This document shows positions 1 through 11,600 of a DNA stretch of 64,000 bases, piece by piece. Below the pieces are notes generated by a model, which saw only the letters and a list, made by a program, of their open reading frames with translations, searched no databases and was not told where the DNA came from. The DNA is from Daphnia carinata (taxonomy: Eukaryota; Arthropoda; Branchiopoda; Diplostraca; Daphniidae): assembly GCF_022539665.2 (NCBI RefSeq), contig NC_081333.1, forward strand, positions 10,600,971-10,664,970, read 5' to 3'. The position numbers and the translations under genes were made by a program. Each line of letters starts with the position of its first letter. Positions within the stretch are counted from its first letter, which is position 1.

Positions 1-671
1 CCAACTAAGAGACTTCTACTGGGCTGCACATCAGGAAATTTGTTCTTCTCTCTGAAGATGTGTAACAGTTTGTTAAGGAAATAACAGAAATGATTTTACA
101 AACAAGAACAATTGTATAGTTAAATGAAAAGGATATTTGTTTAACCCATGGAGTTTCCCCAGGTACTGGCACACAGTAATAGCATGATCTGCTTTCTGTA
201 GAATTCCAGTGAATAACTTCTTCATCAAGCTAATAAAACAAACTTAATATAACTGGTATTGTCATAAGGTCTAGAACTTCTTACCCCTAGAGACAGTTCA
301 TCCTTAAATTTTCCTGTTATGTTTTTTTTACATCCAGAAGCTGTGTTCTTTATTAGAGCACCAGAACCATACATTTCCGGACCAAGTTGATCCTGAAACA
401 TTCCTCGAAACCTGACCAATTGTCCATGCCTGAGATCTTTAATGGGCACCTCATTCAGAGAAGGAATGGAAACCCATGCTTCCATATTTGCCATTCTTGA
501 AGTGAAGTAATCATCAACTTCTTTCTCCCAAGGCGAACGGCCACCATGCTTTTCTATCCATATAGCATGCACAATAAATAAAAGTCATAGCATTATGAAG
601 TAATGAAATTTACCATAGATTTTTTGAATGATTTCCTGAGGTGTTTCAAGCCAATTATCCAAAGAAGGCAT
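1..671 (-). CDS. MCMBP: MCM-binding protein (MCMBP), 5' end, partial
   Basis: N-terminal part of the protein that binds MCM helicase subunits and helps unload or remodel the MCM complex in the nucleus. Four coding exons on the minus strand: 671-614 (ATG at 671, 58 nt), 553-285, 229-137 and 59-1, which runs off the window. The joined frame is open throughout. Family hallmarks visible are IPSLNEVPIKDL, then VRFRGMFQDQLGPEMY, then the YYCVPVPGETPWVKQ block, in the same order and spacing as vertebrate MCMBP. The first two introns are GT-AG. The third (136 down to 60) begins ATATCCTTTT and ends in AC, a U12-type intron described separately. The start has only short upstream sequence before the divergent TUSC3 gene. 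The exon 4 frame depends on an AC acceptor at 61/60; using the AC two bases earlier puts a stop into exon 4. Most of the gene lies outside the window. Identification is firm; the exon 4 boundary is slightly less so. Confidence 0.9.
60..136 (-). other. U12-type AT-AC intron in MCMBP
   Basis: On the minus strand this 77-nt intron starts ATATCCTTTT (136-127), an exact match to the minor-spliceosome 5' splice site. It contains TTCCTTAAC (80-72), an exact match to the U12 branch-site consensus, and ends in AC at 61-60, 12 nt past the branch-site motif. It has no GT donor in the position required by the reading frame. Phase 0 on both sides keeps the MCMBP frame open. The donor and branch site are seen directly; use of the minor spliceosome is inferred from them. 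Confidence 0.85.
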
Positions 672-1110
672 TGTTCTTCCAGAAAGTGATGAATTGTAAC
701 ACAGATGTTTACCGGAAATAGTTTCCCGCTCAACTGCTTTGATGCTGAAGCTGAACTGCACATGCTTGCTTACAGCTGTTTACTTTTACCTGAAGTAAGT
801 AACCTGCCACCTGGAGTGAACAAGAAATTATTTTCCAACAATGCAAAATATTTTTAATTTGAACTTTAAAGTACAAGTATGATGTTCAAAAGCAGTAAGA
901 ATTTTGCTTTCATTGAAGGATTGAATATTTTGTCCATAATTATTTCTAAAAAGGAGAAATAGTTACAATTAAATTGAAGATTGTAGGTGGCACTGCTTCC
1001 GTGCGTTTTCAACCATTGATGTCAACTTTGTTTTCGAGAACTTATGCTGTCTGACACCGTGGCAAGAGCGTAGACGAGTCAATCCGGCAAAGTTTTGACA
1101 GTCGGCAAAC
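672..1110. promoter_or_regulatory. Divergent promoter region between MCMBP and TUSC3
   Basis: These 439 bp separate the start codons of two genes read in opposite directions, so both promoters and both 5' leaders must lie here unless there are upstream non-coding exons inside the neighbouring genes. I see no clear TATA box placed for either gene. Short open frames here carry no recognisable coding signal. A bidirectional, TATA-less housekeeping promoter is an inference from the arrangement only. Confidence 0.55.
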
Positions 1111-2615
1111 ATGATGACGAATTTTAAGCCTTCGACATTAGGGCTAACCCTCTTTTTCCTCCTTTTAACCATCGCTAATGTCTCGGAGGGCCAAAAGAAG
1201 AAACAGGATGTAAGTCGGGAGTTCAGAAGTCAGTTTAGGCATTATACTTCATAAGGTATTAAAGCACCTATCATGTTGGATCTCAGGCATCGGGTTTAAA
1301 CGATCGCTATCAACAAATAATGGATATGAGTTCCAAACGGACGGTTATTAAGCTTAATGCCAACAGGTATCGAGAGCTAGTCAGAACTTCACCAAGAAAC
1401 TACTCTGTTGTGGTTATGTTCACGGCATTATCACCAAAGCGTCAGTGTGCTATCTGCAAGTATGTATAATAATATAACCATGCTATTACTTTTTTTAAAT
1501 GATTATATTAAGGAAATAATGTATAATAAAAATTTTTTTAATTATTTTAGGCATGCATTAGATGAATACACCATAGTAGCCAACTCTTTCCGGTACCAGC
1601 AGATGTTCACCAACCACCTTTTCTTTGCCTTGGTTGATTTTGATGAAGCGCAAGATGTTTTTCAACAGGTTCTTAATTTTTTAATATTTACTATTTCACA
1701 AAATTGCTAATCTTGTTGTTTTTCCCCTAGCTCAAACTGAACACTGCTCCTGTTATCATGCATTTTCCAGCTAAAGGTAAACCAAAGAAGACAGACACTA
1801 TGGATATTCAAAGAGTGGGTTTTGCTGCTGAAGCAGTAGCTCGTTGGGTTGGAGAACAAACTGAAATCCAAGTAATATAACATAACATGAAATCAATATT
1901 TACCAACTAGTTGGCTACCAAATACCTATTCATAGATCCGTGTTCTGAGACCGCCAAACTATTCCGCTACCATTGCTCTTGTTGCTCTTTTCACTGTCAT
2001 TGGAGGGCTATTGTACCTTAGACGGAACAATCTGGAATTCTTGTACAACAAAACTATGTGGGCCGTTATGTCGCTGGTAATTATTTATCCTTTTAGATTT
2101 TTTCCGAATAGTCGAAAACTATTAACTGAAAATCTGTTGTCCTTCGTCACAGTTTTTTGTTTTTACTATGACATCCGGTCAAATGTGGAATCATATTCGG
2201 GGCCCTCCTTTTGTCCACCGCACTAATGCCGGCAATATTGCTTACGTCCATGGGTCTTCACAAGGACAATTCGTCTTGGAAACATATATCGTGATGGGAA
2301 TAAGTAATTCTGCCAAATGCTTGCATTTCTCAATGTATATTAACGATGTTTTTCCATTCAGCTGCCGTGACAGTGTTGGGCATGATCCTTATCATTGAAG
2401 CAGCCTCGGGAAAAGGTGACATACGAAAAAGAAGGATTATGTCGATCGTCGGCTTGGGTCTCATGGCTTTCTTCTTCAGCTTGATACTCTCTATTTTCCG
2501 ATCCAAAGCAGGGGGTTATCCTTACAGGTAAAATTTTAAACATCAGTCGCCTTTTCCTTTTCAGATATAAACCTAATTTGAATAACTTCTTGCTTTCAGC
2601 TTCCTATTGAAGTGA
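1111..2615 (+). CDS. TUSC3: Oligosaccharyltransferase OST3/6-type subunit (TUSC3/MAGT1)
   Basis: ER-membrane thioredoxin-like subunit of the STT3B-type oligosaccharyltransferase, which helps glycosylate sites near cysteines; vertebrate relatives are also linked to magnesium transport. Eight exons: 1111-1209, 1287-1459, 1551-1668, 1731-1871, 1936-2076, 2153-2303, 2362-2527, 2600-2615. Phases agree throughout and give 334 aa, the family length. The protein starts with a hydrophobic signal peptide ending near NVSEG. A thioredoxin domain follows, carrying the redox motif CAIC (split by intron 2) and [12 protein letters not shown]. Then come four membrane segments with conserved [34 protein letters not shown] and [14 protein letters not shown]. 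Introns are 54-91 nt. An ATTAAA at 2721 is a plausible poly(A) signal. The start is the first ATG of two in tandem at the head of the signal peptide. One gene here resembles both vertebrate paralogues equally, so the symbol is a family label. Confidence 0.95.
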
Positions 2616-5600
2616 TTATCTGCAACATGACGTCGCTGGTCATAGAAAGCGGAGAAGCAAAACAGATTTAATAATTAAATTTTGAGAGAAGTTTGTGTTT
2701 GTATAATCTTGCTTTACCAAATTAAAGTAAGGATATACGTTGGATTTCAGATTGTTGACTAGAAATTTGTTTAAGTATTCTAGCCCCATATCCAATGAAA
2801 ATGCGGTAGTGCATCTGAACCGTTTTTTTTATTGTATTCTGAACTCATACCATGTGATTTGGAAGTTCCCTTTATAAAGCCGTTTTCAAGTTAGATGTGG
2901 CCACAACAAACTAGCCGATTTGTAATAACTTGAATTGAGCTTCACCTGAAAATGAAGAATTTTCATCATCAAATTTATAAATTGGATCTCCTCTCTAATC
3001 GTCTTGCCGCCTGACACACAGTTGGGTAGTGCTCTGAGACTACAAAGCTAAATTTTCCACCTCCATTCTGGCATATGTTTGTGTTGGTCATCGATCTACG
3101 CCGTCTACCATTCTTTGCTTCCTTCTATCGATTTAAGGGTTTAATTTATGTTTTCATTCATCTGTAGATGTACTGGAAGGAATCGGAGGGAAACGTCATC
3201 ATTTTGGCGGTATCGGAAATTCGAATCACATCCGTTATTGTCTAGAGGCTTCCTCGCTTCCATTAGTTACCCAAAAGCCTATCATCCGGCCTTAAAAATC
3301 TGAGGTCGACGTTCCCGCTTCCGTAGCGCTGTCATCAGCACTGGCAAGTCATTTCTACTAACGCTGATGGAGCTAGATGACAAGATCGTGTTCTACACTT
3401 ATCGGTGGGCAGATCGGGCAAGACGAGCAGCAAGAATAGCGGATGTTTTAGGCAATACGCCAGTACCCCTACGTAGTGAACGGAGGATGCTTTTCCTATC
3501 GCTTCGGCGCATTGTATTTCGTTTCAACATAAAAGCACCTTGCAACAGAAGGGCAACCAAAACAGCAGCGTTTGTCAAGGCTTTGCGCATAGTTCTTCCC
3601 AATTTTTCGGTAGCTCAACGTTTCTCGGATTTCACGTTTGAAACAAAGCTGATGCAAAAGCTCGCATAGGATTACATAGCAAATAGATGCGTGGAAATGG
3701 CAATTAATTTTTTCTTATAGATTGCCTATTCGTTGCTTCTTCGATAATGACTAAGAAACAATTCCGCGTTCCGCGCACCTGAGAGTTCTTTGCGTGATTA
3801 GTTTAGTTTCGCCCTGGACCAGGTTCCATAGCAATGAGTCATAGCAGCTATTGTGTTCCGCGAGCTTTCTGCTCTATTCCGTAACTGTAGAATGTTAACA
3901 AGACGATCGAGAAGAGTCAACGGGATTGAGTACTAATAACGTGCACGATATGTGAAATTTCTCGTCCCTTGAAAAGTAAGTAGCACGATGGGGGATGAAG
4001 AAGCTTCCATTCTCTCGAGCCTTCAAGTGTCTCGAGTGTTTGAAACACTCATAAGATAAGGAATCGGCTCGTCGTGCGCTCGCGTTCAATGATAGTGAAG
4101 CATTTGCTGCTATAATAGAAGCACATGTATAGGCTGCTTCAAGAGCCTCTAGACGATGCCACGAAATCTTGAAGGACAGGCCAAGAAATCTTGAACGATG
4201 AGACGTTAGAAGCTTCGCCTGTCTCCTTGATGAAAAAAGGTATAGGTAACAAAAGCTACTTTTCTGAGAATCTTGTTACACTGTAATAATGATCACTGAA
4301 CACCAACTTTGGACTTTGTTGCCGAATTCGTGTATTTCCTTTTTTATCTCACCATTATAGATTTGCCTGCGCTTCTTTTGTATTGTGCATTTCATGTGTG
4401 TATTTAAAAAGAACATGGTATTATTCGGTCATACTTACATTTTGAAATCATCCGTACACCGTCGTTCGTTCACCATGTGAAAGCAGGTAAATTCAGCAGA
4501 AAAAAACTGTAATTTTCGATCAGTACTTATTTTCAGTCTGCCACTGCCAATTCCAACCGATCGACAAGGCTTACACAGCAGCCTTGAGAGAAAAAAAAAT
4601 ACGACTTGGTTGAAACTGAAGGATTATTGGCCTACGCATTCACTGCGTCCTTACCTTTTCCGTTACACGCAGGATCTGAAGTCACGTTTCTTGTTAGTAG
4701 CTGGTCTCTAGATACTATGTCTACATATCTAGTCACCACATGCCAAGGGTCGTCTTTTTCCTCTTCGATTTCCTCTTTTTTCATTCTGTTCCTTTTAAGA
4801 ACTAAGCTTCGTGAACAGTAGGGACACATTTGTGAGCAGTTCTCTCAAGTTGATGAAAAAAATATTGGAAGAAAATAAATCTAGCGGCCGCTATTATTCT
4901 ACCTTGAATACAATTGGATGTACGTTTTTTCTCTTTTCTTCCTAAGCTTTATTCTCATTTCGTTTCCTTACACCACAATCATTTTGATTTTATATTTTTT
5001 TAAAATTTGAAACGAATGTCCGTTTTTTCGACTCGCACGCATGCAACGTGACGATGATAAACTACGAACAATACAATTTTGCAATCGATATGTGGGTGCA
5101 CAGAAGGATTGAGAAGGCAAGGAAATGAGGGGACATGAGAAATCGAACTTGAAGCGTCGAATTAATAATAGTTGGACACTGTGCAAGGACTACATCTTAC
5201 AAAGCAAGGTTATAAGGTAGAGTATGCTGCGTTCAATGCATCGGGATTGTGACGACGAGTCCGCATCGGGAGCTAGGTCAATGTAGGCCTCTATAGATCT
5301 TCCGAAGTAACAAGGAATTGATGTTTGTTTGCTAGGGCTACTGGAATCCGGGCAACGGCTACCGATCCATCGTTGAACGTCTAAAGGTGTTTCCATAAAC
5401 TTTACGCTGAAAACTTTGCATGCCAAAGTGAGGACATATAACTGAATTAGCATTAAATTAAATAATTCCTTGATGCTACATTTTAAAAAATAGTTAAATA
5501 TTATTGTTTCCCATCCGGTAGAATTTGTCTTTCCATCCATCGGGTTAAAACGTATCTTCAAAGGGAACGAATCCCTCCCAGATTACGCCTCCAGTTGATG

Positions 5601-8600
5601 GAGTGGTATCTTCCAGTACGTTAGACTGGCCATAATAATAAAACGTAGGGAAAATCAATGAAATTCACTTAACTATTGAATATTGATCCCTTTGACGTCA
5701 TTCTACGGTGTGATTCCAAGTACATCAGAAGTGTACTGGACATAACAATATTCCTACCTCGAGTGGAATAGCCAACTGGTTTACAGACTCCAAAATTGGG
5801 GTGATCCTACGTATCATGCAGTCGTCATTATTGGAACGCCAAAATCATATTGTTCGCTTCGAGAAGACGCAGGATTTCCATTATGACATCAGCCACTCCA
5901 ATTGGATCGTGGAAGACATGTAGCGATGGGTCTCTGGTGCAGAAACTATTCGCACAATCACAGATTGCACGCCAACGCGACGCCGATCCCTCTGATCCCT
6001 CTTATTTCCCGACACATTGATTCCAGAACAAATCACACACGAAAAGGGCACGCTATTCACAGCAGTCGAACGTGATAGTAGCGGAGTCGGAACATCTGCA
6101 CTTTCGATTAAGCAACAAGTCACTCTTTATTCAATCCCAAATGCAGCGGCCTTTGAAGTGTCTAGTAAGTCGGTAAATTATTTGTTTTTAGCCTGACAAT
6201 GTGTCCATGTAAATTGTAGGAAAGCCGAACTGTACACAGGAAGGCAGCTTAAACTTTTCGTTGTCATTATTTACCCTGTATAAAGTAAGCAACAAGAAAA
6301 AGTGCGATGCTGGGAGATAGTAAAGGCCAACAAAAGAAAGAACCATCAGCAAACCTACGCATTCGAGAGGGATTGATATACAATGAAGCTAAATACAAAA
6401 CCTTTTCAGGACTTGCCAAACAAAAAAAAAACATAAAAAAAAGATAGCCTTGTACAAGAAAGTGGATTTAAAAGATTGAAAGAGAAAGTAAGTCGCCAGG
6501 CATTTGTCGTCTTAAAAGCTTGCATTCTATAGGTTAAGAGATGTTGCCATTTGGCAATTCTCCGTCTTCCCTACAATTCAAGTTACTATGCCTGCTCTTC
6601 AATCAACCTATTTTCTAAGAAAGCCCTTCGTTCTGTTACCCTTCGCCTTTGTACAGCCTTTCCGTTTATATCGGTCTCTATATTTTACTTTGTCTAGACT
6701 GGATAAAGCCTCCCTATGTCGCAGCCATTGTTGTGGAATTGTTCTCACCTATAGCTACTTGTCAAAGACCTTGGCTATTCCTCTTGTGTTGAACCCAATA
6801 ATAGGGAAGTTCCTGAGGAAGTTGATAGTTGAACTAGGGGAAACAATCGTATTTGCGTTGCTACAAACCCAGCATTATGTAATATAGTTGATAACATCTA
6901 ATTACAAAGCTAGAAAAGTTTCTACTATGTAAGCTGACGTACCAAAGGGTGGACGAGTATGTCCTAAAAGGAAAATCGATCGACCCCATTTCAGATCTAC
7001 AGTGTCTTCGTTGTCGCTTGGCCGAGGTGTGCCAAGTATTCATTCGATTATCTACGTCCTCATCTTGCCGACTATAACATGTCAGGGAAGAAGGTTGGCA
7101 GCATTTTTCGTAACTATTCTCTATAAGTTGCCTGTATTTCTGGCGACGTTACATTTCATGACGATAAGGAGAGTCCAGAGACGTGCAATTGCGACAAGTT
7201 ACGTGCGATGGAATGATTATGCGTCTTTCATGGTTGAAGACTATTTTCATTGGCGTGACAAAGTAACTGAACTTAAGAGACTATTTGCAGAACTAAAACA
7301 ATTTTCCAGATGAACCAAGGACACACTTTCAGCATTACTCGAGATGGCCCCTAACCCAAATTCCTTCAAAAATTTACGTGGTGTGAAGAAATCTCCTGCT
7401 TTATGTGGTTTGGGTCGTTGTAGAAACAAAAAAAGGATAAAAACTTTATTCTTATCGTCCGTCAAGACATCGGTTGCCATTTAAATTACCCTCAATTTAG
7501 CAGTACTTCCGTGCTTTTTTGTTACTCGTTTTTCATTGGCTTGTCGGTGTTTTACGTTTCATTGATCGATTTGACACTGTGTTTTAGGTCTGCTATCCGC
7601 CAACGGACACGCGGAAATAGCTGGCATCGTTCGGCTTCACGATCGTTAATGAACTCAAATAATGTAGACGGAACGATGGCAACGTAACAGCTGACAAGTA
7701 TATATCGGGTAGCCAAGTTTCTCGTGGAACGTGAAAGCAGTAGATTTAAAGAGCGCAGCTGGCAATAACAAACGCAACGAACAAACAATTCACCCGTTTG
7801 TATATAAACCATACGTCTGATGTACAGTAAGTTGGTGAGTGTTACGTAACACTGAGCGAAAGAGAACGAATTTTTGTCTTGATATGTGATTATGAATCTT
7901 GGATCTACTCCAAATTCAGATAAAAAATTTCCTTATCGCACATATAACTTTGTCTGGCTTGTTTATGTCCGGAAATGCTATAAAGTAAAAAGAAAAATGG
8001 TTGTTGGTTATCCCTTTTTTGCTATCTTGCAGCATCATTCTTCGCGTTCCACTCTTACATCACACTAAGGATTACAAAGAAATGAAATTGCTTTGGACCC
8101 TATAAACTTCATTTTTTATTCAGAGGCATACTGCCGAATTGTATATAGTCGAGATTCCAGAGCAACCATATCTTTTCATGTATCTACACTCATACTGTAC
8201 TCCGTCGATTTTCCGGCTTTAGGAGCAAGGATGTTAAAAGCTTTGACTGGTTCAAGGCAGAAGAGAAAAAGAGCTAGGCGCCTATACAGTGTAGATGAAC
8301 GTGAAATGTAGTCCAGCACGCGGAAATGATGCAAAGGCGCAATAACCACGAACGCATCTTTTGTTGGGAAAATACGTAAGAGATACAAGAGAGAAACAGA
8401 ATATCTGGTGGACGACTGAAAAAGGATGTGAAAACTTTTCGGAGCGGCCTAACTGTTCTCGTTTTTATTGGGTCGCTGCCTCTCAATAATAGAAAGTGTC
8501 TATATCTGTCGGTAGTGAATATGTCAGCTCAACCACCACGCCCTTTCTTTATTTCCTTCTTAGAATCGTTTTCCTTTTCTCGAATATTTCTTTCTTTTTA

Positions 8601-11600
8601 GCGGACTAGATACTACATTTATCTATTGTTGAAAAAGCTGCCGCAAAAACAGACCATAGCACGCCCATATAGCTAAACAAATGGTGAATAAGTACATCTC
8701 CAAACTCTGTCCAACTTGATTCCACACATCAAGGAAATAATGACTGTATATTTGTGGCAACGTAAATGGAAAACAAGTAGTACATCGAGCAAAAGACTCT
8801 GTTTATATATGCAAATTGACGTAATATAGGATGTCGAAAATTATGTAGCCAGGGTGCAATGGGCACATGGTACTGGACTAAAGCCTTTGGTTCTTTTTCT
8901 TCATCAACACGACGTCACTGTACACAGATAAATTTCAATTCTTCTAAAACTAATAGAATTTGACTTGCACGAACATAATTCACTCAAACAAATGTTTTGT
9001 TTAGACACAGCTTGTTAGTTTTCGCAAATTAGTTTTCATTTCCAAGCGTACATCGCTTGTTTAATTTCAAACAACAGTTCCGAAAGAGCGAACACTATGG
9101 AATTCAATCCAATTTAACTCGTTCTTTAGGAGATCAAAGGCTATAGAGATACCAAAGCAGCGATTTGACTGCATACTGCGCATCAAGTGCAGTATACGTG
9201 AAAAAAGTGTATTGAAATCCAGCAATGTAGAAAAGCAGCACTGTAGATGCAAAATGCCCGATAAAACTGACATAATGCTGCTCTTCTTTTTTCAATAAAG
9301 AATATGCACGTAGCCTTTGATCTCATTAAAGTAGACGTCGTTTTTTTTAGCAAAGTACCGACGTCCACCGTATATGACTTGGATATGGTCGATAAATTTC
9401 AGAGAACCAAGTGGAAACTGAATTTCAATGGCGGGGGAAAAGAAAATCTAGCATAAATCTAGAATCCCAAATGGGGGTGATGCAGTCCATGGCAATTAAA
9501 TGGGAATCTGATTTCAATGACTCATTAACTGTGAAAAAAAACGGGTTACGTAATTCTATTTAATTACACGAGCATATTTTCATGATGTACACTAGAAATT
9601 AGAATTAAACAGTGGTCGCATTTCCCCACTTCATTCATCGCTGCTCACCAAACGAAGAAGACCGAAAAATGTATCCGCAAGCGGCAGGATCAGTGGCGAA
9701 ACGGAGAAAAGCACATTAGTCTGTCTTTCATGTCATTCCATTTTTTCATCTCGTTCTATTTATTGCAGCCTCGCGATAGTAATAGAGAACAGCAAGATAG
9801 TGGAACGGTACATCACGCTCCAATCCATTTGGTCCCCGGTGTATTCGACAGTTTGCGCTCTCGAGCCACACATCCGAGCAATATAGCTAGTATTGATACA
9901 GTCGAAGAGAGAGGCGTCATAACCATGGCACCGTACACTGACTGCATATTGGTGATTTTCATGCTGCCGTTGTCATTTGCTGTTATACCGCCGACATAAA
10001 ACAATTAGTATAACAATGTTAAGAAGAGTTTTTTGCACGGCCATCTCTCTTGATTGGGGAAGGTTAACCTGGTATGGAGATTGAAGTGTGAAATATTTCT
10101 ATAGCAAAATATTTTAAGGAAAAGCTAAGCAAATAAAGGAGGTAACACTAGACGAATTAATCGATGAATGAAATAAACGTTACATGGCGTGAGCATTGAT
10201 ATTTTATTGAGCTAAATGATCTTGCCCCTCTTTTCTCGTGTTGTCGGCCATTCTGTGTTTTGGTACTTGAAGCCAAAACGTGTAGTACGAAAGCTCCTAA
10301 TGATGTTGAATTAGTTGAATTACGATATACTTGGGAGGATAGACACAACCACTTAGGTCGGCAACACGAACACTGCCGTGGGGTTTGGAGAAAGAAAGCA
10401 ACATGAATCGTACAGACTATTTTCAAATTAAAGAATGAGCACTGGAGTGTTACGAACATTACGATCTTCAATCTAATATACGCAGGTGGAGTACTATAAA
10501 ACTACTTATAGAGGGATATGTAGCTTCGGATCATACCCTTCTGAAAACCTGATTGCCACGTTCCATAAATTGCATTTGACGTAACATGCCAAAAAAAAAT
10601 GTGATACAACGCGATACGAAGGTATTGGAATGAAATCCGAACCGACTGAACCAGTAGAACAAAAACAAAAGGAGGAAAAGATAATTTCATTTGATCTGAA
10701 AGCTGGGGGATCCACAAATTTGCATTTTTGAATAAGGAAGTAACTTTCTACCATGGAGCCAAAACACTGCCGATATAAGGTGGATATTATTTTTTTTTTC
10801 CAGTCATAATAATACTGCATTTACTTGTATTATACACCGACGAACCATTTATAGCCATTACCCTACACGCATCGCTAACTTGAGAACGAAGCTGAAACTC
10901 TTCCGGTTGTTCTTTTTGTTTCCGCATTTGCTGTCCTTTTCCAAATTTTTTTTGGTACGTTCGTTCTGGTCGTCTGGAATCGTTTTTTTTTATTATGATA
11001 TAAGATAACTTTTGCACGATGAGAAGAATTCTCTTGAGCCATCCGTTGGCATGGAAAACAGCAACCTTCATCATAGAATATTTTTGTGGAAAGAATCCAA
11101 AATAAACAACGAAACAAACAATACCAATTGCTTCTCTTATTTTGCACATCGTCATTCTTTTCCTGTCGGGGATTTTCATATTCTATCAGCCTCGTAAAAC
11201 AGAGTTGCGTAATTTAGTATACAAGTTGTTTTCTGACGAGTCTGCAAACACGGTAGATAAACTTTCCGTTCAAAGGCCTTTCTTCTTCCATTTTCATTTT
11301 GCGCCCATCAACGCGATGCAGCTACAATGCAAGAACGAACTAAGTACATGGTTTTATGCATACGTTAAATGTGGACATAGTGAAATGACAATTTATTTTA
11401 ATATTGCCTGGAGAAATTTCTATTCATCTGTATAGGCTATATAGAAGAAATACTAAAGCTGCATATGGCAGCTCGTAAAATACTGAGGCCGTTATACAGC
11501 GTATACGGAACACGTATCACAACTATGGGCTTCAGTAATAAAGTTGAGCACCAACGGAGAGTCGGATAGTAGTTGGTTTTTTAAGAGGATCCACTAGACT

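Noticed and set aside
10506-11179. Overlapping minus-strand frames of 104 and 130 codons
   Set aside because: They overlap in different frames, are rich in Lys, Phe and Ser from AT-rich sequence, and have no recognisable motif or splice context.
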